From: DATAXI01 sp963756185
Lineage (GTDB): Bacteria; Verrucomicrobiota; Verrucomicrobiia; Chthoniobacterales; Chthoniobacteraceae
Assembly: GCA_963756185.1 (NCBI GenBank)
Contig: CAVWMS010000015.1
Location: 186,001 to 250,000 of the forward strand
Direction of reading: 5' to 3'
Length of the DNA stretch: 64,000 bases
Position 1 is the first letter of the stretch, and every line of letters begins with the position of its first letter. This document shows positions 56,118 to 64,000 of this stretch, one piece after another. A program made the position numbers and the translations under genes. Under the pieces are notes generated by a model that was not told where the DNA came from, made no database searches, and was given only the letters and a program-made list of their open reading frames with translations.

Positions 56118-57265
56118 ATGGGCGTTCGCGGTACGGCCTTTTCATCGGCCGTTATTTCGGGATCAAATTCTATCTCGATTTCAGTTGGTTCCTCATCGCC
56201 GCGATGGTGACCTACATACTGGCCGCCGACATTTTCCCCGCGAAACTGGCCGGCCATTCGCATTTTGCCTATTTCCTCATGGGGCTCTCGGCGGCGCTCG
56301 CCTATTTCTTCAGCATCCTCCTGCATGAGCTGGGTCACAGCCTCGTGAGCCAGCGCTGCGGCATTCCCGTGCCGCGCATCACGCTGCTTTTCATCGGCGG
56401 CATCGCCGAAATCTCCCGCGAGCCCGATACCGCGCGCGCGGAACTGAAGATAGCCGCGGGCGGCCCCGCGGTCAGCATCCTGCTGGCGGTGCTTTACGCG
56501 ATCGGCGCCATCCTCTGCGCCCATTTCGGCTGGGAGGCCCCGGCGCTCATCCTCGCCTGGCTGGCCGCGGTCAATATCATCCTCGTGCTTTTCAACGCGA
56601 TCCCCGGTTACCCGCTCGACGGCGGGCGCATCCTGCGCGCGATCATCTGGGAGCGCACCGGCAACCTTCGCAAGGCCACTTACATTACCACCCGCATCGG
56701 CGTCATTTTCAGTTGGTTCCTCATGCTGCTTGGCGCGTACCTGCTTTTCAAGGGCGTCTGGGACGCGTTCGTCTTTTTCATCATCGGCATCTTCCTCAAG
56801 AGCGCCGCGGAAAGCGGTTACACCAACACCCTCTATCGCCAGGTGCTCGCCGGCGTCCGCGTCTCCGACATCATGACTCGCGACCCCGTTTGCATCCCCG
56901 ATTCCACGCCGCTCAACTTCGCCGTGGACGATTTTTTCCTGGCGAAACATCACGTCGCCTATCCGGTCGTCGGCGCCGACAACGATTTTCGCGGGCTGCT
57001 GCGGCTCGAACATCTCAAGGCTGTGCCACGCGAGAAGTGGCCCTACATCAGCGCCGGCGACCTCGCCGCCCAGCACCAGACCACCGGCGCCAGCATCCCC
57101 GCCGGCGCCTCCGCCGAGCAAGCCATGCGCCGCCTGCTCGCCGCCGGCGAGGGCCGCCTGGCGGTGACCGACGCCGGCAAGGTAACCGGCATCATCACCC
57201 GTCACGACGTCCTCTCCTTCATCACCATTCACACCGAATTGGAGCCGGGGGATATGGTTAAGTAG
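56114..57265 (+). CDS. M50 (site-2) zinc metalloprotease with CBS domains
   Basis: A 383-residue membrane protease. H71-E-L-G-H75 (LLHELGHSLVSQRCG) is the zinc motif and NAIPGYPLDGGRILRA supplies the third ligand (Asp in LDGG). About six helices are present, and the C-terminal 140 residues hold two CBS modules (VSDIMTRDPVCIPDSTPLNFAVDDFFLAKHHVAYPVV and ASAEQAMRRLLAAGEGRLAVTDAGKVTGIITRHDVL), which bind adenine nucleotides in many proteins. Such S2P-CBS proteins resemble SpoIVFB. It overlaps the AsmA-like gene, so both may act in the envelope. Its substrate is unknown. Confidence 0.88.
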   Translation: MNGRSRYGLFIGRYFGIKFYLDFSWFLIAAMVTYILAADIFPAKLAGHSHFAYFLMGLSAALAYFFSILLHELGHSLVSQRCGIPVPRITLLFIGGIAEISREPDTARAELKIAAGGPAVSILLAVLYAIGAILCAHFGWEAPALILAWLAAVNIILVLFNAIPGYPLDGGRILRAIIWERTGNLRKATYITTRIGVIFSWFLMLLGAYLLFKGVWDAFVFFIIGIFLKSAAESGYTNTLYRQVLAGVRVSDIMTRDPVCIPDSTPLNFAVDDFFLAKHHVAYPVVGADNDFRGLLRLEHLKAVPREKWPYISAGDLAAQHQTTGASIPAGASAEQAMRRLLAAGEGRLAVTDAGKVTGIITRHDVLSFITIHTELEPGDMVK

Positions 57266-57277
57266 GCAGCCTTTTTA

Positions 57278-57371
57278 TATCCACAGATTAACGCAGATTT
57301 CCGCAGATTATTCTGACTAACTAAGTCAAATCCCCGGTAAAATCTGTGTAAATCCGTTAAATTTGTGGATA
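57278..57371. repeat. CAGATTA-type imperfect palindrome (full element)
   Basis: Left arm 57278-57310 (TATCCACAGATTAACGCAGA...) and right arm 57338-57371 (reverse complement TATCCACAAATTTAACGGAT...) form an imperfect stem with a 27-base loop, between the M50 gene and convergent rlmH. Confidence 0.72.
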
Positions 57372-57414
57372 CTCCTCTGCCGCATGTCTGCGGGGTGAAA
57401 TCCCCGATCTCCAG

Positions 57415-57855
57415 TCAATCCCTGTGATATGGCAGGCCGCCCTTGATGGTATAGGCGCGGTAGAGCTGCTCGAGCGTGAGCACCAGCGCCAGTTCGTGCT
57501 GGAACGTCAGCCGGCCCAGCGACCAGAGTAACTCGGCGCGTTTCCGCAATTCCGCGCTGTGACCCTCCGCGCCGCCGATTAGCAGCGCAATCGATTTCCG
57601 CCGCTCCTGCTCCCATTGCCCCACGCGCGCCGCGAATTCCCGGCTCGTCCATTGTTCGCCGCGCTCATCCAGCGCGATGCGGTACATCCCCTCGCTGCGG
57701 CGCAGCAGCGCGGCGCCTTCCTCCTCGCCGCTCTCGGGCTTGAGATACTCGATGGTCACGCCCGCCAGCGGCCGCAATCGCTTCGCGTATTCCGCGGCGC
57801 CCTCGCGCGCGAAACCAAGCTTCGGTTTGCCGATTGCAAAGATGTGCCAGGTCAT
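57415..57855 (-). CDS. rlmH: 23S rRNA pseudouridine-1915 N3-methyltransferase
   Basis: SPOUT-fold methyltransferase acting on helix 69 of 23S rRNA in 70S ribosomes. The 146-residue product has the trefoil knot signature LLIGGAEGHS (91-100) and ends LEQLYRAYTIKGGLPYHRD, the family hallmark. MTWHIFAIGKPKLGFAREGAAEYAKRLRP is a standard start. Length and motifs are complete. Confidence 0.93.
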   Translation of the reverse strand: MTWHIFAIGKPKLGFAREGAAEYAKRLRPLAGVTIEYLKPESGEEEGAALLRRSEGMYRIALDERGEQWTSREFAARVGQWEQERRKSIALLIGGAEGHSAELRKRAELLWSLGRLTFQHELALVLTLEQLYRAYTIKGGLPYHRD

Positions 57856-58025
57856 GGGTGGTGCGGTATTTCAATACTATGCCATTCGCGCGGCATGGTC
57901 TGCGCCATTTTTTCTCTCCATCCCGGAGCAATCGCCCTCGCACACGCAATCCCCTTGAAAAATGGGAATGTCGGACGAAAATTATCCGAACTGCCCCTCC
58001 AGCCAATCAACACCGCCTTGCTCGA

Positions 58026-58769
58026 ATGGAAAGCTCCACCTGCCTGAACCGGTTCTACGTCGGCTTGATCGTGCTCGCGACGGTCGCAATGGCCTGTTTT
58101 ATTGGGTGTATTCTTGCAGGGCTCATCGAGATCGCGCCATGGCGCTTCCTCGCCTTCATGCTGGCGCTGGTAATCATTTTCCTCCCGACAATGGTCTGCG
58201 CGATACTGGCATCGCGCATGTGCAAGCGGATAAACGCCGGTTTCCTTTTCCGATGGTTTGTCGCGAGCGCCTGCGCGACGATCCTGATATTCGACTCAAC
58301 TATTGAGGGCTTCGCCAATTCTGACTACCACGACGAACCCCCGATGAAAATTCCAGGCGGAGACTTTGTGGATAGATGGGTTTGCGATCCCTTTGCCTCA
58401 CTCGGGTACTCGGTTGCACTCTCACCCGGCAAAAATTTCATAAAGGCGCTTCCGCATCCGGTGCGCACACCGGCGGCCCTGGCTATTTTTCTGGTGATGC
58501 CGGTATTGTGTTGGGGACTTATCATCGAAGCCCTTCTCAATGCAAACCGCATACCAAGAGTTTTGATCCTTCCAGGGATCATCGCCTGGGCGATATGGAT
58601 CGCCTTTCCGTTGTCGCCCAGCGGCACCTTGCCGGCGACCTATCCGGAAACCCGCGCGTTTTGGGAAATTGTCGAAAAATGGACGGCACTGATGCTATTC
58701 GTACTGCTCCTGACCCGCTGGAGCCGGAGCACAATCGTCCGATCCAGGCTGGTTCCGGCGCTAGTTTAG
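58026..58769 (+). CDS. Hypothetical polytopic membrane protein, 247 aa
   Basis: The start is the ATG at 58026 (MESSTCLNRFYVGLIVLATVAMACFIGCILAGLIEI); a longer open frame reaches back to 57834 but has no hydrophobic or conserved character. Predicted helices: 11-36, 42-65, 77-95, 155-175, 185-205, 225-245. A soluble stretch near 100-140 (EGFANSDYHDEPPMKIPGGDFVDRWVCDPFASLGYS) faces one side. I do not recognise a family. It lies between rlmH and a DUF433/DUF5615 pair. Confidence 0.55.
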   Translation: MESSTCLNRFYVGLIVLATVAMACFIGCILAGLIEIAPWRFLAFMLALVIIFLPTMVCAILASRMCKRINAGFLFRWFVASACATILIFDSTIEGFANSDYHDEPPMKIPGGDFVDRWVCDPFASLGYSVALSPGKNFIKALPHPVRTPAALAIFLVMPVLCWGLIIEALLNANRIPRVLILPGIIAWAIWIAFPLSPSGTLPATYPETRAFWEIVEKWTALMLFVLLLTRWSRSTIVRSRLVPALV

Positions 58770-58827
58770 CTGGAAGCAGATCGCAGGACCTTCTTGCCTG
58801 GGGAACCCCAGTCCGCTAGATTGCGCC

Positions 58828-59139
58828 ATGCCGGAAACCACAGTCACGCCGCACATCCGGATGGACGAGCAGGGCCGCGCCTGGATTGACGATGCCAACG
58901 TCAAAGTCATCGAGATCGTCCTCGATCACATCGCCTACGGCTGGACCGCTGAAGCCATCCAGGAGAACCATCCAGCCCTTACCCTCGCACAAGTTTATGC
59001 TGCCTTGGCCTGGTATTACGATCATCAGGCCGAACTCGACGCGGAGATTGAAGCGCAAAGTGTGCAGCTCGAGGCACTGCGCGCCGCCGTGAAACCGTCG
59101 CTGCTTGCCAGGCGCGCGCTGCTCCGCCGGGCTTCGTGA
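58828..59139 (+). CDS. DUF433 antitoxin-like protein
   Basis: A 103-residue protein: IRMDEQGRAWIDDANVKVIEIVLDHIAYGWTAEAIQENHPALTLAQVYAALAWYYDHQAELDAEIE matches DUF433, a winged-helix family paired with DUF5615 PIN-like toxins. ALTLAQVYAALAWYYDHQ is the diagnostic helix. It precedes the DUF5615 gene with a GTGA overlap. Autoregulation is expected from the family, but no operator is evident. Confidence 0.85.
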   Translation: MPETTVTPHIRMDEQGRAWIDDANVKVIEIVLDHIAYGWTAEAIQENHPALTLAQVYAALAWYYDHQAELDAEIEAQSVQLEALRAAVKPSLLARRALLRRAS

Positions 59140-59477
59140 GCCTGGGCCTCTGCATGGATGTTCATGTGCCGTTGCCGATCACGCGCGGCCTGCGCCGTCG
59201 CGGTGTGGATGTGCTGACCGCGCAGGAAGACAGCGCCCAGCGTCTGCCCGACCCGCAATTGCTCGACCGTGTCACGGGTTTGGGCCGGCTGCTCTTTTCG
59301 GAGGACTCGGATCTTGTTGCCGAAGCAGTGCGTCGCCAGCGGGAGGGCGTACCGTTCGCCACGGTGATCTACGCCCGCCAACTCGACGTTTCAATTGGCC
59401 GTTGCATCGCCGACCTCGAGGCTCTGGCGAAAGCTGCCGGCCCTGAGGACGCCCAAGGCCAGGTCATTTTCTTGTAA
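59136..59477 (+). CDS. DUF5615 PIN-like toxin
   Basis: A GTG-started 113-residue protein. SLGLCMDVHVPLPITRGLRRRGVDVLTAQEDSAQRLPDPQLLDRVTGLGRLLFSEDSDLVAEAV matches the DUF5615 PIN-like core: MDVHVP (Asp/His), LLDRVTGLGRLLFSEDSD with the second acidic cluster. These are predicted ribonucleases of VapC-like TA systems. It overlaps the DUF433 gene by four bases. A shortage of one acid relative to VapC is normal for this family. Confidence 0.85.
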   Translation: MSLGLCMDVHVPLPITRGLRRRGVDVLTAQEDSAQRLPDPQLLDRVTGLGRLLFSEDSDLVAEAVRRQREGVPFATVIYARQLDVSIGRCIADLEALAKAAGPEDAQGQVIFL

Positions 59478-59564
59478 CCCTGATTTTTAGTACAGCATTC
59501 CCCCCCAAGCGCCGTCACCCCTGGCCAGTTGACAAACCTGAAATAGGCAACCAAACTGGGGTTG

Positions 59565-59723
59565 GTGAGCCAAAAACAACCGATGCCGCCGGTCATCCGG
59601 GCAAGCCCGAAACTCCGGAAGACAATGCAGTGGCTTTCCGAACAGCCGCCAAGGAGTTACGAAGAGCGCAAGCGGCAGGTGGAGGAGAGCCTGCGGACCC
59701 GCACGGAATCCTCCCGTGAGTAA
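59565..59723 (+). CDS. Possible 52-residue protein
   Basis: A GTG at 59565 (or ATG at 59583) opens a frame reading MPPVIRASPKLRKTMQWLSEQPPRSYEERKRQVEESLRTRTESSRE, ending TAA at 59723. It is strongly charged, with helix-like heptads (PRSYEERKRQVEESL) and no known family. A TAG lies 19 bases upstream in frame. It is too small to be sure, but its codon pattern and charged composition look coding. Confidence 0.35.
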   Translation: MSQKQPMPPVIRASPKLRKTMQWLSEQPPRSYEERKRQVEESLRTRTESSRE

Positions 59724-59754
59724 TTGAATCCTCGTTGGCGCGAATCCGCCGCAC

Positions 59755-62700
59755 TCACCCCAAAATCAGCTTGAACGTCACAATCTCAAACGGCTTCACG
59801 CTGAATGAAATCCTGCCGCCCTCGCATTCGACCGGCGCGCCGGTGCGCTCCATCAAATCAGCCCGGAATGCGTGCTTGACCGGCAGCGTCGTGATCAGCG
59901 TCACCGGGCCGCGCGAGCCGTTCGCCTCGTAAAGGCGCACGATCACCGATTCGTCGCGCTCGGCGTGCTTCACCGCCTCGATCAACACGCCGGGCCGGTC
60001 CACCTCGAAAAAGCTCCCGCTCGCCGGCAGCGCCCCCGTGCGCGGCTCCGTCGGGATCACGTGCAGCGGCATGTTGAGCGCGCACGCCTGCTCGATGACG
60101 CCCCCCTTGCGGAAATCGCCGACGTGCGGCAGCAGCGCGTAGACGAACTCGTGATGGCCGCGATCCGCCTCGCGGTCGGGCGCGGTGGGCGCGCGCAGCA
60201 GGCTCAGCCGCATCACGTTTCCGCGGATGTCGTAGCCGTACTTGCAATCGTTGAGCAGCGCCACGCCGTAATCGCCCTCGCTCAGGTCGGCCCATTTTTG
60301 CGCGCAAACCTCGAATCGCGCCATGTCCCAACTCGTGTTGCAATGGGTCGGGCGCTCGATGTGGCCGAACTGGATTTCGTACGTCGCGCGCGGCGCGCGC
60401 ACATTGACCGGGAAGGCCACCTTCAAAAACTTGTGCTCTTCCTGCCATTGGATATCGGTGTCGAAATCGATCCGCGCCGACCCGGCGCAAAGCGCGATGC
60501 GCTGGATGATCCGCGACGCCCTGAATTGCCGCTCGATGCGCACCACGCCGCGCAATTCCGTCTCCTGCGCCACGCTGACCTTGTGGTGCCCGCACGGTTC
60601 CTCGCACGTCTCGGCGTGGAACGGGTCCACGTCCCAAGCGTCGTAATTGTTCGGCAGGTCGCGGTGCAATTGGAACACGTTTCCCTCGCACCCCGGCTCG
60701 AGCACCTCGCGCCCGTGCCGATGGTCCCGAATGCTCCGGATGTTGCCGGTCGCACGGTCGATGATGACCCGCAGCATCCCGTTATCGAGCGCGATGAGCC
60801 GCTTGCGCTCGATGACCTCGACCGGGTGGGCGTACGACGCCACGGGCCGATGCTCGGCGGCGTCGGCGACCGCGTAGCCGCATGCGGGCGCCTCGACGTG
60901 CATCGGCGTCCCTCCCCCGAGCGAAACCACCTCGCTGCGCGCAAAGCCGCTCGTATTGAAGACAACCACCGGCCGCACCGCGCCGCTCGTGTCGATCCGC
61001 TCGACCACCGCCCGCCGCGCAGGCTCGATCACCGCGCGGGTCAGTTGGAAAATCGCCGCGTAATCGTCAATGCTGTCCTTGTAGACGCGCCCGATGGACG
61101 AGCCCGGAATGATGTCGTGAAATTGATTCAGAAGCAGAAGCTTCCACGCGCGCTCGAGGTAGCCGGCGCCGGTCGTCGCGTGGCGCGCCACCAGGTCGTA
61201 CGGCGCGCGGTGATCCTCGACAACGCCCGGGCGCACCTGGTAATTCGCGCGGCCCGCCAGCACGTCGAACAGTTCCGCCTCGCGCAGGAGGAATTCGCAT
61301 TTGCGGTTCCCCTTTTTGTTGCGCGCCTGGGTCGTGTAAGTGCCGCGGTGCAGCTCGAGGTAAAGCTCGCCCTGCCACACCGGCAGGTCGTGCGCGTCCG
61401 CCTTCGCTTTCTCCAGGAAATCGGAAAGCTTCCCAAGCTCGACCCTCGGCATCCCCTCGAAATCCTTCAGCCGCGCCGCCGCGGCCAGCATCTCGCGCGT
61501 CGGCCCGCCGCCGCCGTCCCCGTAGCCGTATAAATAAAGCGAGCGGTTCGCCCGGTCGTGCTCCTTGAAATTGCGTTCGCTGAATGCCAGTTCCTTCGGC
61601 GAAAAATCCCCCGTGTAAGTTTCCGACGGCGGAAAGTGGGAGAAAATGCGCGTCCCGTCGAGCCCCTCCCAGAGAAACGTGTGATGCGGGAATTCGTTGA
61701 ACTGGTTCCAGCACATTTTTTGCGTGACGAAGGAGTCGATCCCGGCCTTTTGCAGCAACTGCGGCAGCGCCGCGTTGAATCCGAACGCATCCGGCAGAAA
61801 ACAGTCGCGCGGTTCGATGCCGAATTCATCCAGGAAGAAATTCTTGCCGTGCAAAATCTGGCGGATCAGCGATTCGCCCGACGGGATATTGCAATCCGCC
61901 TCGACCCACATCGCGCCCGCCGGCTCGAATTGCCCCCGCTTCACCGCCTCGCGGATGCCTTCGAAAATCTCCGGGTAATATCCCTTCATCCACGCGTACT
62001 GCTGCGCCTGCGAACAGCAAAAGACGAATTCCGGGTGCTCCTGCATGTACGCCAGTTGCGTGGAAAATGTGCGCGCGCATTTGCGCATCGTCTCGCGCAG
62101 CGGCCACAGCCAGGCCGTGTCGATGTGCGCGTGGCCCACCGCCGTGACGATGTGCGCCGTGTCGCCGTTCCTCTTTGCCAGCGCGCCGCGCAGCGCCTTG
62201 CGCGCGTGCGGGAAGGTCGCGTGGATGGCCGGGTCGAGAATGTTCACCGCGTCGTTGCAGGCGCGCAGCAACTGGCCGCGCCGCGGCGAGTCCTCGTCCA
62301 GCTCGAGCATGGCGCCGTAGGCAACCGCGAGGTCCTGGTGCAGCTCGAAGGCTTCCCTGTCGAAACAGGCCAGCTCCGCTTGCTCGAGCGTGAACAGCGG
62401 CGCGCCGGGCGGCGGCTCCGGATCGCCATAGGGCAGCCATGTGCGCGGGCTGGGATTTGCCGCGGCCTCCACGAGAAAGGAAACCTGCTCGCCGCCGTTC
62501 GCCGGGGCGGCCACGGGCACGTCGGCCCGATTCACATTCAGCGCGCGCACCGGATGCCCCTGCTGCCATACCAGGCCCTCGGCCGTAAATCCCTCCCCTT
62601 CGCCCGCGCGCCGGCCCAGCCGCACCAGCGCGCGCACGTCGCGCCCGCTCCATTCCGCCGGCACGGAGCCCGTGAATCGAAACCAGACCGTGCTCCAGGC

Positions 62701-62889
62701 CGGCCCCCAGCTCTGGCCCGCATGGAATGGCTCAAACCCGCTCGCCGGAATGCGCGTCGGAAACGCCGGCTCTCCCGGCGCCTCGAGCGCTTCCACCGTC
62801 ATCGGCGCCCGCTCGGGATAAATGCGCTCATGGATCAGCGAAATCGCGCGCTCGATGCGAGTCTCGGTCAACCGGGGATGTTTGAGCAT
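59755..62889 (-). CDS. GH38 alpha-mannosidase
   Basis: A 1044-residue family 38 glycoside hydrolase, cytoplasmic or exported without a clear signal peptide. The Zn-binding motif GHAHIDTAWLWPLRET (residues 252-267; H255, D257) and the catalytic nucleophile in WVEADCNIPSGES (D332) are present. FLPDAFGFNAALPQLLQKAGIDSFVTQKMCWNQFNEFPHHTFLWEGLDGTRIFSHFPP is typical of the second catalytic region. The galactose mutarotase-like C-terminal beta domain starts near 680. GH38 enzymes remove alpha-mannose from glycans. There is no indel in this long gene. It could handle mannan or glycoprotein sugars together with the GH27 pair. Confidence 0.93.
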   Translation of the reverse strand: MLKHPRLTETRIERAISLIHERIYPERAPMTVEALEAPGEPAFPTRIPASGFEPFHAGQSWGPAWSTVWFRFTGSVPAEWSGRDVRALVRLGRRAGEGEGFTAEGLVWQQGHPVRALNVNRADVPVAAPANGGEQVSFLVEAAANPSPRTWLPYGDPEPPPGAPLFTLEQAELACFDREAFELHQDLAVAYGAMLELDEDSPRRGQLLRACNDAVNILDPAIHATFPHARKALRGALAKRNGDTAHIVTAVGHAHIDTAWLWPLRETMRKCARTFSTQLAYMQEHPEFVFCCSQAQQYAWMKGYYPEIFEGIREAVKRGQFEPAGAMWVEADCNIPSGESLIRQILHGKNFFLDEFGIEPRDCFLPDAFGFNAALPQLLQKAGIDSFVTQKMCWNQFNEFPHHTFLWEGLDGTRIFSHFPPSETYTGDFSPKELAFSERNFKEHDRANRSLYLYGYGDGGGGPTREMLAAAARLKDFEGMPRVELGKLSDFLEKAKADAHDLPVWQGELYLELHRGTYTTQARNKKGNRKCEFLLREAELFDVLAGRANYQVRPGVVEDHRAPYDLVARHATTGAGYLERAWKLLLLNQFHDIIPGSSIGRVYKDSIDDYAAIFQLTRAVIEPARRAVVERIDTSGAVRPVVVFNTSGFARSEVVSLGGGTPMHVEAPACGYAVADAAEHRPVASYAHPVEVIERKRLIALDNGMLRVIIDRATGNIRSIRDHRHGREVLEPGCEGNVFQLHRDLPNNYDAWDVDPFHAETCEEPCGHHKVSVAQETELRGVVRIERQFRASRIIQRIALCAGSARIDFDTDIQWQEEHKFLKVAFPVNVRAPRATYEIQFGHIERPTHCNTSWDMARFEVCAQKWADLSEGDYGVALLNDCKYGYDIRGNVMRLSLLRAPTAPDREADRGHHEFVYALLPHVGDFRKGGVIEQACALNMPLHVIPTEPRTGALPASGSFFEVDRPGVLIEAVKHAERDESVIVRLYEANGSRGPVTLITTLPVKHAFRADLMERTGAPVECEGGRISFSVKPFEIVTFKLILG

Positions 62890-63252
62890 GGCAAAACCGG
62901 CTCATTTATTTCCCCAACCGCCATTTCTGTCGAGCGCAACGCCCTGAGTCCAAGAATCTCATATCCGCCCTGACTGGGATCGTGGTCAAGTGCAGCGGCA
63001 AGATAAACCGGTGAAGTCTGGCACCGCTCCACTGGCAGCAGCGAGCGGCCCCCCAATGACTTGGAATCAGTCCGTGTACCATTTAACTCCCAACGATGCC
63101 CCAAAACGGCTTGACCGGCGAGCCACCAGCGAGAAGATCGAGACCCTCACCCCTCTGACCGATGAACGGCAATCCATGCGAAGATTCCGGGGCTGCAAAG
63201 GGAGGCTGCTCGGCGAAATCCACCTTGTAATGGAGGGCGATACATTCTCACA
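62890..63252. other. 363-bp intergenic region
   Basis: Between the divergent alpha-mannosidase and a hypothetical exported protein. I see a few short open frames (for example 62990-63256) but no conserved motif, no strong promoter and no repeat family. It should contain two divergent promoters. Confidence 0.4.
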
Positions 63253-63796
63253 ATGATTGGAAAGCTGAATCCATCGAGAGCATATACACTCTTGTTGCTG
63301 CTGCTTGTACCTGCGACGAACCTTGCTCAAACGGCTGAGCAGGCCACCACCTTAAGTCCGAAGGACATAGGCGCCGAAAAATATGTCTTTCGGTCGCGCG
63401 CACCGAAGGGCTCGGTAGTGGTCTTCCGGATCGATGAGTACTCAAACGACAAGCTTCAAAATCGATCCGAGACGGTCAGCAATACTCCGACTGATGATTT
63501 CGTCAAAACGGTGATGATGGTGAATTTATTGCTTTTTCGCGGGAAGCAGGGCTGGGCCCTATATACGGACGAGCCAAGCGATATCCTGACAAGCGATGAA
63601 ATGCATGCGGAACGTCAAATCCATGAGCTTTACGGAAAAACCACCCGAACTCAGATTCGTGTTCAAAGACCGGGCCGCGACGAGCTATGTGTTCACGATT
63701 TTCAATGAGCCGATCGCGCAGGTTCGGCAGCGGAATCCCCATCTTCCCGCCGATCTTTCCCACCAGTGGACCATCAGCGAACCGATTCCGTTTTAG
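63253..63796 (+). CDS. Hypothetical exported protein (one insertion)
   Basis: An ATG at 63253 (MIGKLNPSRAYTLLLLLLVPATNLAQ) gives a signal peptide. The frame needs one extra base removed near 63617-63619, after which SMSFTEKPPELRFVFKDRAATSYVFTIFNEPIAQVRQRNPHLPADLSHQWTISEPIPF completes a 180-residue protein. No known domain; a beta-rich mature part is likely. Its stop overlaps the convergent C39-like gene's stop. Confidence 0.5.
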
Positions 63797-64000
63797 GACG
63801 TGGCTTTGACAGAACCTGAACGCGCCGTCGAGCGTCGATAATACCGCAGGCCGTCGATGCGCGGGGTGATGTCGCGTAGCGGGTAGAGGCCTTTGCTCCA
63901 GCCGGCGCCCGGATCGAGAATGAGGTAGTCGAACCCGCGCTTGCCGGCGATGACGACGAAATGCATGCCGCCATTGGGGAAATGGAGGCGCACGATCACC
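63793..64000 (-). CDS. C39-like peptidase domain protein, C-terminal end only
   Basis: The reverse strand is open from the right edge to TAA at 63793. The visible end reads VRLHFPNGGMHFVVIAGKRGFDYLILDPGAGWSKGLYPLRDITP: the catalytic-His region GGMHFVVIAGK and DPGAG fit a papain-like C39_2 peptidase fold (second half). The N-terminus with the Cys is outside the window, so activity cannot be judged. Confidence 0.6.
   Translation of the reverse strand, partial: VIVRLHFPNGGMHFVVIAGKRGFDYLILDPGAGWSKGLYPLRDITPRIDGLRYYRRSTARSGSVKATS

Noticed and set aside
62990..63256. 88-residue open frame upstream of the 63253 gene
   Set aside because: No signal, no domain, overlaps the next gene's start and reads across the expected promoter region.

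Overview
The window looks like part of a Verrucomicrobiota chromosome, probably a soil- or plant-polymer-associated lineage. It is GC-rich and Gram-negative (lpxK, lnt, an AsmA-like protein). It carries a PEP-CTERM protein, a secreted beta-helix protein with an N-terminal EPLEARIAPA motif, large GH27 and GH38 glycosidases, and many short palindromic repeats between genes. No rRNA, tRNA, CRISPR array, phage or complete insertion sequence was found.

Layout. 0-4.3 kb: start of a membrane glycosyltransferase-like gene, beta-helix protein, RlmI-like methyltransferase, PEP-CTERM protein. 4.4-11.7 kb: phosphohexomutase, lnt, DUF2334 deacetylase-like protein and a PHP-glycosyltransferase fusion. 11.7-13.8 kb: repeat-rich interval with a HEAT-repeat protein and an XRE-like ORF. 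14-19.3 kb: dnaG, rpoD and small envelope proteins. 19.4-26.9 kb: two tandem 1.2-kaa GH27 proteins. 27-30.6 kb (minus): rph, gmd, a small membrane ORF, lipA, GT2. 30.7-33.9 kb: thrB, lpxK, aquaporin and arsC. 33.9-40.7 kb: two toxin-antitoxin-like (TA) cassettes, one at the 5' end of a homocysteine methyltransferase/MTHFR gene and one at the 3' end of clpX. 40-44.9 kb: tig-clpP-clpX, M16 peptidase, ispD, yqeY. 45-50.4 kb: VapBC-like pair and a GntR/ABC exporter operon with two large permeases. 50.4-64 kb: purU, thioredoxin-like protein, radical SAM protein, AsmA-like protein, M50-CBS protease, rlmH, DUF433/DUF5615 pair, GH38 alpha-mannosidase and the C-terminal end of a C39-like protein.

The most unusual observation concerns the first two TA cassettes. 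Each is bracketed by a direct duplication of the end of the neighbouring housekeeping gene. An 81-bp copy of the leader and first codons of the methyltransferase/MTHFR gene precedes the first cassette. A roughly 130-bp copy of the clpX 3' end follows the second. In both cases the host gene keeps a complete end. The clpX copies differ mostly at third codon positions, so they diverged as working coding sequence and one is probably foreign. No integrase is nearby. This suggests small TA units that insert at gene ends while restoring the gene, though the mechanism is inference.

Caveat: at least a dozen genes carry single-base indels. They are concentrated in highly conserved genes (rpoD, clpX, clpP, lipA, gmd), while the longest variable genes are mostly intact. 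These are more likely assembly or consensus errors than pseudogenes. Coordinates below span the reconstructed genes.
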